Origin: Campylobacteraceae bacterium
Lineage (GTDB): Bacteria > Campylobacterota > Campylobacteria > Campylobacterales > Sulfurospirillaceae
Length of the DNA: 14,178 nucleotides
Direction of reading: 5' to 3'
NCBI GenBank assembly: GCA_027013265.1
Contig: JALUXQ010000096.1
Location: 1-14,178, forward strand
Part shown: one piece after another, positions 1 through 5,227 of the stretch
Layout of the letters: each line of letters begins with the position of its first letter
Numbering within the stretch: position 1 is the stretch's first letter
The notes under the pieces: generated by a model
Told to the model about the DNA's origin: nothing
The model's database searches: none
Seen by the model: only the letters and a program-made list of their open reading frames with translations
Made by a program: the position numbers and the translations under genes

Positions 1-1
1 A

Positions 2-871
2 CATTTTGAATTAAATAATCCCAAAAATAAAGATATTATATTTATTGGTAGTTCCAGAACTTTTTACCAAATATCTACAAGTATTTTTAAGAATAGAGGT
101 ATGGATGTTTATAATTTTGGTATTTCTGGTGCTCAATATGAAGATTATCCAACTATAATTGAACCTATTAACAAAGTAAAACCTAAACAAGTTATTATTA
201 GTCTTTCTGTAAATAGATTTTATGACAAATTGAATATTTCAAAATATCCAACACTTAAAGAAATATCTTACTATTTTGATGTAGATAAAATTAAATTCTT
301 AGACTCATTGAAACAATGGCTGATTAATAGACATTTATTTCTACAGTATTCAGAACCAATATATTATAAACTAAAATCTTTATATTCAAAGTTTGATATT
401 CATACAAAAGAAGTAAATTCAACAGAAATAGAAGAAAAGCCATTAATAATTAGAAGTTACTCTTATTATTCTAAATTAGTTGGTTGTAATGTATTTGATA
501 TTAAACAAACATCTAATACACAAATAACTTTAAAGTGCAGTAATGGAGATGGTGTTTTAATTGGAAGCAATCCTGATATTAAAAATAATGGAACAAAGAA
601 ATTAACAACATTTGATACAGAAGTGATTGAATATATTGATAAAATCATACATAATATTGATAAAAATATAAAGGTTATTTTGATATTAGAACCAGTTTTT
701 CATAATCCTTATTTATATAATATTCAAAGAATAGAAAAAATATTTAAAGGTATAAAAATTATTGATTTAACTAATTTTCATGTTGAAGATGATTATTGGT
801 CAGATGAAGGACATCTAAATTACAAGGGAAGAGAGAAGTATTCTAAATATCTATATGATATATTAAAATAA
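2..871 (+). CDS. SGNH/GDSL-hydrolase-like protein, 5' end outside window
   Basis: The reading frame is open from base 2, so the N-terminus lies beyond the left edge. The ATG at 101 is internal, because the best family motif is upstream of it: GSSR with flanking hydrophobic DIIFIG at about 32-58, which fits the block I GxS nucleophile of SGNH hydrolases. Next come a block II-like NFGISGA, a block III-like SVNRF where the family has GxND, and near the C-terminus SDEGHLN, which fits the block V Asp-x-x-His dyad. In the visible 289 codons I see no membrane segment. The base composition is markedly more AT-rich than the downstream genes, as is common in surface-polysaccharide or acyl-modification loci. 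The exact substrate (O-acetyl ester, DltD-like or AlgX-like role) cannot be read. Family placement is moderately sure; function is inferred. Confidence 0.7.
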   Translation, partial: HFELNNPKNKDIIFIGSSRTFYQISTSIFKNRGMDVYNFGISGAQYEDYPTIIEPINKVKPKQVIISLSVNRFYDKLNISKYPTLKEISYYFDVDKIKFLDSLKQWLINRHLFLQYSEPIYYKLKSLYSKFDIHTKEVNSTEIEEKPLIIRSYSYYSKLVGCNVFDIKQTSNTQITLKCSNGDGVLIGSNPDIKNNGTKKLTTFDTEVIEYIDKIIHNIDKNIKVILILEPVFHNPYLYNIQRIEKIFKGIKIIDLTNFHVEDDYWSDEGHLNYKGREKYSKYLYDILK

Positions 872-914
872 TCAACTACTCCCATAAATACAATAGTAAT
901 GATTAGCATCATTG

Positions 915-947
915 AAGCAGCCCATCAGCACATTCAGGGCTGCTTTT
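915..947 (+). terminator. Rho-independent terminator-like stem-loop
   Basis: AAGCAGCCC (915-923) pairs perfectly with GGGCTGCTT (937-945) around a 13-nt loop, ending in a TTTT run at 944-947. It lies 44 nt after the stop of the SGNH-like gene and is GC-rich against a very AT-rich background. The U-tract is short, so termination may be moderate. The rest of the interval to 1140 is AT-rich with a 14-bp palindrome (1071-1084) and no recognisable gene. Confidence 0.6.
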
Positions 948-1140
948 ACCTTAGAGTATAAAACCTTTACAACATTTCAAAACTCTCAAAGAACACCATC
1001 ACAGAAACTTTCATATTATTATATACTTTTAGATTATCACTTATTATTTCATACCTCATAAACTCAGAAAATTAAATATTTAATGATTTTACTCCATAAA
1101 TAAAATAAAAGTTCGTGCTGGACTTATGGAGATAACACAA

Positions 1141-1326
1141 ATGCTAATCAAAAACACAATACAACTTAACGATGGGACTCAGTTCTTCATCCAACTTTCA
1201 ATAGATACCATTAAACTACAAGTAGTTGATGATGACAATCACGACAACTTTATAGATGGACTCAAAGATTTCAATATTCAAATCTTTAAACAAAAAAATC
1301 AGCTAAAAACTATTCAAACTGCATAA
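1141..1326 (+). CDS. Small hypothetical protein, 61 aa
   Basis: I do not recognise this protein. It is short, soluble and without cysteine, a signal peptide or a membrane segment; the middle is acidic (VVDDDNHDNFIDG) and the tail is Lys/Gln-rich. I chose ATG 1141 because GGAGA (1128-1132) sits about 8 nt upstream; the in-frame ATG at 1126 overlaps this site and has no ribosome-binding site of its own. A TAAAAT at 1101-1106 could be the -10 box. It stands alone between a terminator-like hairpin upstream and another downstream, facing the convergent nitroreductase gene. The AT-rich neighbourhood and lack of partners make it either a small orphan protein or a chance ORF. The ribosome-binding site and the framing hairpins favour a real gene, but weakly. 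Confidence 0.5.
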   Translation: MLIKNTIQLNDGTQFFIQLSIDTIKLQVVDDDNHDNFIDGLKDFNIQIFKQKNQLKTIQTA

Positions 1327-1331
1327 GTTTT

Positions 1332-1360
1332 TTTGGAGAATCAAATTTAGATTCTCCAAA
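1332..1360. terminator. Perfect 11-bp hairpin between convergent genes
   Basis: TTTGGAGAATC (1332-1342) and GATTCTCCAAA (1350-1360) are exact inverted repeats around a 7-nt loop. The hairpin is 5 nt after the small ORF and 8 nt from the stop of the nitroreductase gene, where a shared bidirectional terminator is expected. It lacks a clean T-tract on the 3' side in either direction; the T-run lies on its 5' side (1328-1334). It may terminate weakly or protect 3' ends. Confidence 0.5.
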
Positions 1361-1368
1361 TCTTAAAA

Positions 1369-1998
1369 TTATTTTATAAATTCAACTACTTCATTAAAAG
1401 GAAGCCTTATCTTTTTTGGTTGAGGGTTTAATCTGTATCCAAATGGAAGCACTAAAGAGAGTTGAAATTTTGTTGTATCCAGCCCTAAGATTTTTTCCAC
1501 TTTTTCTTTTTCAAAGCCCTCTATCGGGCAAGAATCTATGCCTATAAATGCAGCGCCACTCATCATATTTGCCGCTGCTATGTATGTTTGTCTAGCAGTC
1601 CAACAAAAAATATTTTCATCACTACTTAATGTCTTAGTCAAATGATTAGCATAAGCTTCCATATACTTATCAAGTGAAGCTTGTGGCATATCTCGTCTCT
1701 TAAATCTTTTTTCAACTTCACCTGATTCAATTTTTGCGTTATTTATTCCTGCTAAAATAACAACAAGATGAGAACAAGAAGTCACTTGTACTTGATTCCA
1801 ACAAGCAGGTCTTAGTTTTGCTTTTAACTCATCATTTGTGATAACCAAAAATTTCCAAGCTTCCATACCAAATGAAGATGGAGATTTTCTACCAATTTCG
1901 AGTATATAGTGCATATCTTCATCAGATATTTTTTTAGTATCATCGAAAATTTTACAAGCATGCCTAAAGTGCACTGCATCCATAAATTTATTTTGCAT
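1369..1998 (-). CDS. NfsB-like NAD(P)H-dependent nitroreductase
   Basis: This is an FMN-dependent oxidoreductase of the nitroreductase superfamily, a cytoplasmic homodimer that reduces nitroaromatics, quinones or flavins with NAD(P)H. The order of motifs matches E. coli NfsB as I remember it: an RHxxKxFD-like segment at residues 12-19 (here with Cys15), SPSSFGMEAWKF at 39-50 (FMN and substrate region), a WxARQxY segment in the second half, and GIDSCPIEGFE, which parallels the GLDAVPIEGFD of NfsB. The length of 209 aa is normal for the family. ATG 1998 has AAGGA (2004-2008 on the plus strand) upstream, with a short gap of As. Campylobacterota relatives include RdxA and FrxA of Helicobacter, linked to metronidazole activation, but I cannot assign that subtype. 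The physiological substrate is unknown. Confidence 0.88.
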   Translation of the reverse strand: MQNKFMDAVHFRHACKIFDDTKKISDEDMHYILEIGRKSPSSFGMEAWKFLVITNDELKAKLRPACWNQVQVTSCSHLVVILAGINNAKIESGEVEKRFKRRDMPQASLDKYMEAYANHLTKTLSSDENIFCWTARQTYIAAANMMSGAAFIGIDSCPIEGFEKEKVEKILGLDTTKFQLSLVLPFGYRLNPQPKKIRLPFNEVVEFIK

Positions 1999-2026
1999 TT
2001 TTTTCCTTATTATGTAATTTACTGGT

Positions 2027-2035
2027 ACTATAACA
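2027..2035 (-). promoter_or_regulatory. Extended -10 promoter for the nitroreductase gene
   Basis: Read on the minus strand, TGT-TATAGT forms an extended -10 box, with a predicted start of transcription about 36-ish nt before ATG 1998 reduced to roughly 22 nt. No clear -35 is seen, which is common in Campylobacterota. The box lies between the arms of a small inverted repeat, ACTGGT (2021-2026) and ACCAGT (2052-2057), which might be an operator. Confidence 0.4.
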
Positions 2036-2092
2036 CAAAAAACTTATAAAAACCAGTTTTTAAGAAATATGAAGTAAAATAATAATTTTTAA

Positions 2093-2101
2093 TGCTATAA
2101 T
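2093..2101 (+). promoter_or_regulatory. Extended -10 promoter for the dsbB-like gene
   Basis: TGC-TATAAT is a consensus extended -10 element. It predicts transcription start near 2108, about 20 nt before the ATG at 2129, with AGGTAG (2118-2123) as ribosome-binding site. There is no obvious -35 box. Confidence 0.55.
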
Positions 2102-2128
2102 ATGGAAAATTTTTGACAGGTAGAATGC

Positions 2129-2548
2129 ATGATAAAAAATAAATATTTATTTCTAGGATTTTTAATATCACTCATCGCTATGATGGGTAGTTTGTATTTT
2201 AGTGAAATTATGAAATTTGTTCCTTGTACATTGTGCTGGTATCAAAGAATAGCCATGTATCCTTTAGTTATCATATTATTTATTGGTAGCACCGCAAAAT
2301 ATGATGTAAATATCGTAAAAATAACACTAGTTCAAGTCCTGGCAGGACTAACTTTTAGTATATATCAAAATGCGCTTGTATATGGTTTTATCGATGAAGG
2401 ATTTAAGATATGCATACAAGGCTCCATCCCTTGTGATTTAAAATATTTAAATTATTTTAATTTTATCACGATACCGCTTATGTCTTTTACTGCTTTTTTA
2501 CTGATTTTGATTGCGTTGCTCTTTAACTTTCTAGCGCATAAAGATTAA
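2129..2548 (+). CDS. DsbB/BdbC-family disulfide bond formation protein
   Basis: This is an inner-membrane thiol oxidase that should re-oxidise a periplasmic DsbA-type partner and pass electrons to quinone. Four hydrophobic segments are visible (about residues 6-24, 41-56, 62-87 and 110-136). The signature PCTLCWYQR (32-40) holds the first redox CxxC (Cys33, Cys36) and the Arg linked to quinone use in the family. The second periplasmic pair is Cys95 and Cys102 in a short loop. At 139 aa it is nearer to the compact BdbC form than to E. coli DsbB. AGG at 2118-2120 lies 8 nt before the start. No dsbA-like gene is in the window. Its stop overlaps that of pssA on the other strand. Confidence 0.92.
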   Translation: MIKNKYLFLGFLISLIAMMGSLYFSEIMKFVPCTLCWYQRIAMYPLVIILFIGSTAKYDVNIVKITLVQVLAGLTFSIYQNALVYGFIDEGFKICIQGSIPCDLKYLNYFNFITIPLMSFTAFLLILIALLFNFLAHKD

Positions 2549-3102
2549 GGATGTGGAACTTTTATAGTAGAATTTAGGCTCCAAGCCGTGATAACCATCA
2601 GGATAATTATGGAAAAATTTGGAAGTATTCCCACTAGATTTCCTAAATAAAACACCCATAAAAGTATCGCTCCAAGAGGTGTCGGTATTCCTGTAAAAAA
2701 TTTTTCTACTTCCCCCGCATCTGCATTTATGTTAAATTGTATCAATCTTCTTAAACCAGATAATACATAGTATATACTTACAATTCCAGCCGTAAAAAGC
2801 CAAAAACCACTATAGCTCGTGAGATAAATTGCTTGAAATATGAAAAATACTGGCACGAGTACAAAACTTAGAAAATCAGCAAAACTATCAAGCTGTATCC
2901 CAAATTCGCTTGAAAGGTTATGTTTTCTCGCAATTTTACCATCCATGATGTCAAATGCACCACCCATCCATGCAAAAACAGCTGCCCATAAAAAGATATT
3001 TTGAGATATAAAATAAGTAGCTATGAGCCCTGCTGCTATATTTGAAAATGTAACTAAATTTGCAAGATTAAAATGTGAACGGCTAGAATATAGAAATTTC
3101 AT
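2545..3102 (-). CDS. pssA: CDP-alcohol phosphatidyltransferase, probably phosphatidylserine synthase
   Basis: This membrane enzyme should join a CDP-diacylglycerol to an alcohol, most likely L-serine, giving phosphatidylserine on the way to phosphatidylethanolamine. The full family signature D(x)2DG(x)2AR(x)8G(x)3D(x)3D is present with all four acidic residues (Asp51, Asp54, Asp72, Asp76). Several hydrophobic segments surround it, and FTGIPTPLGA after the middle is typical of the PssA branch. The length of 185 aa resembles the short Bacillus PssA rather than longer (about 240 aa) forms. GGAGAT lies about 6 nt before the ATG. The gene is tail to tail with the dsbB-like gene, with overlapping stop codons. 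The serine specificity is inferred from overall resemblance; another CDP-alcohol transferase is possible. Confidence 0.85.
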   Translation of the reverse strand: MKFLYSSRSHFNLANLVTFSNIAAGLIATYFISQNIFLWAAVFAWMGGAFDIMDGKIARKHNLSSEFGIQLDSFADFLSFVLVPVFFIFQAIYLTSYSGFWLFTAGIVSIYYVLSGLRRLIQFNINADAGEVEKFFTGIPTPLGAILLWVFYLGNLVGILPNFSIIILMVITAWSLNSTIKVPHP

Positions 3103-3128
3103 TTGACATCTCCTTTTATAAAGCCGTA

Positions 3129-3137
3129 ATTATATCA
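3129..3137 (-). promoter_or_regulatory. Extended -10 promoter for pssA
   Basis: On the minus strand TGA-TATAAT forms a consensus extended -10, about 27 nt before the ATG at 3102. It is almost back to back with the plus-strand promoter at 3147-3175, so the two divergent units share about 100 bp. Confidence 0.5.
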
Positions 3138-3146
3138 CAATTTTTA

Positions 3147-3175
3147 TTGACAAGTTTAATTACCTTAGATACAAT
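3147..3175 (+). promoter_or_regulatory. Sigma70-type promoter, TTGACA-17-TACAAT
   Basis: A perfect -35 TTGACA (3147-3152) and a -10 TACAAT (3170-3175) are 17 nt apart, predicting transcription start near 3182. It is the only promoter in the window with both boxes clear. It serves the thiF-like, tusA-like and yaiI genes, and it rules out the TTG codon at 3147 as the gene start. Confidence 0.7.
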
Positions 3176-3200
3176 TCAATATATGGTTTTAGGAAAAATA

Positions 3201-4007
3201 ATGATAAAAACAGATTTTACTGATAGCGAAGTTGAGAGATATGCTAGGCATATTATATTAAAAGATGTAGGTATAGAAGGACAATTGAAGCTTTTAAATT
3301 CTAAGGTTTTGATTGTGGGAGCTGGCGGACTTGGAAGTCCTGCGGCTCTATATCTGGCGGCCGCTGGTGTTGGAACTATTGGGGTAGCCGATGGTGATGT
3401 TGTGGATTTGAGTAACCTTCAAAGACAGATAATACACTCAACTAAAGATATAGGAATTCTAAAAACTAAATCAGCTAAGCAAAAGATGCAAGAGCTTAAT
3501 CCTGATATTAAAATCATTACTTACGATACATACCTAAACGCTTCAAACATACTAGATATCGTAAAAGATTATGATTTTGTGATAGATGGCGCAGATAATT
3601 TTGCTACAAAATTTTTGATCAATGACGCTTGTGTGTTAGCAAACAAGGCTTTTTCTCATGGCGGTATCTTGAGATTTATCGCCCAAACTATGACCATCGT
3701 GCCAAATGTTTCTGCTTGTTATGCTTGTGTGTTTGATTCGCCCCCGCCAGTGGATAGTGTTCCTACATGTTCGAGTGCTGGAGTTCTTGGAAGTATAGCA
3801 GGAGTTTTAGGGAGTATTCAAGCAACTGAAGCTATAAAATATATAACTGGAGTTGGTAATCTTTTGACAGATAAACTCCTCATCGCAGATTTGGCAAGTA
3901 TGGATTTTGATAAGATAAAATTCAAAAAAAATCCACAGTGTAGAGTGTGTGGTGAAAATGGTATAAAGCATTTGAGTGGCTATGAACAAAGAACTTGTGA
4001 AGCATAA
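3201..4007 (+). CDS. ThiF/MoeB/HesA-family adenylyltransferase (E1-like)
   Basis: This enzyme family adenylates the C-terminal glycine of a ubiquitin-like sulfur carrier (ThiS, MoaD) so that sulfur can be added. Seen in the sequence: nucleotide-binding GAGGLGSP (40-47), acidic Asp64 and Asp66, the NLQRQ segment with its Arg (72-76), Asp129-Asn133 region DGADN, a zinc site made of CYAC (173-176) and CRVC (247-250), and Cys190 in PTCSSAG, the position of the transfer cysteine. No rhodanese domain follows; at 268 aa it is a stand-alone E1. ATG 3201 was chosen because AGGAA (3191-3195) precedes it and the promoter lies upstream. No thiS or moaD is adjacent; the next gene is a TusA-like carrier, so sulfur transfer is the likely theme. 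MoeB versus ThiF cannot be decided. Confidence 0.88.
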   Translation: MIKTDFTDSEVERYARHIILKDVGIEGQLKLLNSKVLIVGAGGLGSPAALYLAAAGVGTIGVADGDVVDLSNLQRQIIHSTKDIGILKTKSAKQKMQELNPDIKIITYDTYLNASNILDIVKDYDFVIDGADNFATKFLINDACVLANKAFSHGGILRFIAQTMTIVPNVSACYACVFDSPPPVDSVPTCSSAGVLGSIAGVLGSIQATEAIKYITGVGNLLTDKLLIADLASMDFDKIKFKKNPQCRVCGENGIKHLSGYEQRTCEA

Positions 4008-4024
4008 AATAAAAGGACATATAA

Positions 4025-4249
4025 ATGAGTAAAATAATAAAAGACTTTAGAGGGATAAAATGCCCTATAAATTTTGCAAAAACAAAATTAGTTCTCGCTA
4101 GTCTGGAAGATGGCGACATACTGGAGCTTTTCATAGATGATGGCTCAGCTATAAAAAACTTACCAGGTTCAGTCGAAAAAGAAGGGCATAAAATTCTTTC
4201 TAGGGAAGAACAAGGTGATGGCAGTTGGTGCATAACTATAGAAAAATGA
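4025..4249 (+). CDS. TusA/SirA-like sulfurtransferase, CPxN variant
   Basis: This is a small cytoplasmic protein of the TusA fold, expected to carry sulfur as a persulfide. The N-terminal block DFRGIKCPINFAKTK has the active Cys13 and Pro14, but the second Pro of the usual CPxP motif is Asn16. The middle, GDILELFIDDGSAIKNLP, is the typical strand and turn before the second helix. A second cysteine, Cys69, lies near the C-terminus. The length of 74 aa is normal. AAAGGA lies about 8 nt before the start, 17 nt after the thiF-like stop, and the gene's TGA overlaps the next ATG, so the three genes form one operon. The pairing with an E1-like enzyme suggests the two act in one sulfur-transfer path, but this is inference. 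Confidence 0.85.
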   Translation: MSKIIKDFRGIKCPINFAKTKLVLASLEDGDILELFIDDGSAIKNLPGSVEKEGHKILSREEQGDGSWCITIEK

Positions 4250-4689
4250 GACTTTTTATAGATGGAGATGCTTTTCCAAATCTTTTAAAACCTATACTAT
4301 TTAGGGCAATCGAGCGACTTAGATTAGAGAGTATTGTGGTTGCCAATAAAAAGATAAATATCGGAAAATCAAAAAACATAACTTATAAGATAGTGGAACT
4401 AGGAGCTGATGAGGCTGATAACCACATAGTAGAGACGGTGCAAGAAAATGATTTGGTTATCACAGCTGATATCCCCTTGGCCGATAGAGTTATAGATAAA
4501 AATGCCCATGCCATAGACCACAGAGGCGAGTTATATAGCAAAGACAATATAAAACAGTATTTAGCCATGCGAAACTTAATGCAAGAGATAAGAGATACTG
4601 GAGAAATTACAAAAGGACCAGCACCATTTGGCAAAAAAGATGCATACGAATTTGCAAATCAGCTAAACTCTTTTTTGGCCAAACACTAA
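4246..4689 (+). CDS. YaiI/YqxD family protein (UPF0178)
   Basis: This is a conserved cytoplasmic protein with a PIN-like fold whose function is not established. The start MRLFIDGDAFPN (acidic residues Asp6 and Asp8) corresponds to the ILVDADACP start of the family, and VITADIPLADRVIDKNA is the family's second hallmark. The tail GPAPFGKKDAYEFANQLN also fits. I chose ATG 4246, which overlaps the tusA-like stop as ATGA; the longer frame from TTG 4225 has nothing to support it. With 147 aa it is full length. No good Shine-Dalgarno site is seen, so it is probably translated by coupling to the gene before it. The acidic residues suggest nuclease-like chemistry, but this is unproven. Confidence 0.88.
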   Translation: MRLFIDGDAFPNLLKPILFRAIERLRLESIVVANKKINIGKSKNITYKIVELGADEADNHIVETVQENDLVITADIPLADRVIDKNAHAIDHRGELYSKDNIKQYLAMRNLMQEIRDTGEITKGPAPFGKKDAYEFANQLNSFLAKH

Positions 4690-4710
4690 AATATCTATTT
4701 TATATTGGTC

Positions 4711-5151
4711 TCATAATATATACGGGATTATCATCTTAGTTTTTTGCATATAAGCAAGGTAAGCTTGAGATTTTTTGCTCCAAAGCAACTCTTCTTTTTT
4801 GGCTTTTAAAAAAAGAACTAAAATAAGCAGCAAAAAGGTTGTGATATTAAATGTATTTAAATTATAAATGATAACACCTAACATCATAAAGGTCACAGAA
4901 AAATACATAGGATGTCTGATGTATTTATATACACCATTCGTTGCCAAGACTGCTTTGTCTTTAATCTCTGGTATGATATTAAAATTGCCAAGCCCATTAT
5001 GAAACAAAGCATAAATACCAACTACAAATCCGATAGAAAATATAGCAAAAGTAATTACATGTGAAAAAATTGAGTCATTTGTATATAGCAGTGTCGCTAT
5101 AAATAAAAATTGCAAAGATACAAGAGTATAAGAGTATATTTTTTGTTTCAT
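4711..5151 (-). CDS. Membrane methyltransferase, isoprenylcysteine carboxyl methyltransferase/PEMT-like
   Basis: This is an integral membrane protein with four hydrophobic segments (about residues 7-24, 30-50, 84-97, 101-115). The segment LATNGVYKYIRHPMYF (69-84) carries the RHPMY core of the ICMT/PEMT fold, which binds S-adenosylmethionine, and the C-terminal KAKKEELL...AYLAYMQKTKMIIPY region matches the acidic helix and IPxI-type ending of the family. The length of 146 aa is short but usual for bacterial members. The substrate is unknown; phospholipid, isoprenoid or protein carboxyl groups are all possible. It lies next to metK, which makes its methyl donor, but is divergent from it, so the link is only positional. 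The ATG has no Shine-Dalgarno site and a -10 box directly in front. Confidence 0.82.
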   Translation of the reverse strand: MKQKIYSYTLVSLQFLFIATLLYTNDSIFSHVITFAIFSIGFVVGIYALFHNGLGNFNIIPEIKDKAVLATNGVYKYIRHPMYFSVTFMMLGVIIYNLNTFNITTFLLLILVLFLKAKKEELLWSKKSQAYLAYMQKTKMIIPYIL

Positions 5152-5157
5152 TTGAGT

Positions 5158-5166
5158 ATTTTAGCA
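5158..5166 (-). promoter_or_regulatory. Extended -10 directly before ATG, possible leaderless transcript
   Basis: On the minus strand TGC-TAAAAT occupies 5166-5158. Only six bases (ACTCAA) separate it from the ATG at 5151, so the usual start point, seven bases after the -10, falls on the A of the ATG. No ribosome-binding site is present. Confidence 0.45.
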
Positions 5167-5204
5167 AAAAATAGTAAATTTATTATCTATTTATCAAAAT
5201 ATTG

Positions 5205-5210
5205 TATAAT
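5205..5210 (+). promoter_or_regulatory. -10 box for the metK leader
   Basis: A consensus TATAAT predicts transcription start near 5217, giving metK a leader of about 155 nt. The region before it is AT-rich with T-runs and no clear -35, as is usual in Campylobacterota. A promoter further upstream is unlikely because the divergent methyltransferase gene begins at 5151. Confidence 0.55.
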
Positions 5211-5227
5211 TCTACACAATTTAGAAA

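Noticed and set aside
101..871. ATG 101 as the true start of the first gene
   Set aside because: The frame is open to base 2 and the SGNH nucleophile motif GSSR lies upstream at 47-58, so this ATG is internal.
899..961. A 20-aa plus-strand ORF beginning at ATG 899
   Set aside because: It coincides with the terminator-like stem-loop and lacks a ribosome-binding site.
967..1059. A 30-aa minus-strand ORF in the intergenic region
   Set aside because: It has no ribosome-binding site, no recognisable product and no support from context.
1126..1140. ATG 1126 as the start of the small hypothetical gene
   Set aside because: It overlaps the GGAGA that serves ATG 1141 and has no site of its own at a workable distance.
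3147..3200. N-terminal extension of the thiF-like gene from TTG 3147
   Set aside because: These bases form the -35 and -10 boxes, and ATG 3201 has a ribosome-binding site and a normal family N-terminus.
3922..4233. A 103-aa minus-strand frame across the thiF-like and tusA-like genes
   Set aside because: It lies opposite two well-supported genes and has no family features.
4225..4245. Longer YaiI-like start at TTG 4225
   Set aside because: The family begins at MRLFIDGDA, and ATG 4246 overlaps the previous stop in a typical ATGA junction.
4687..4702. TAAAAT-ATCT-ATTTTA hairpin between yaiI and the methyltransferase gene as a terminator
   Set aside because: The stem has only A-T pairs and no T-tract, so it would be very weak.
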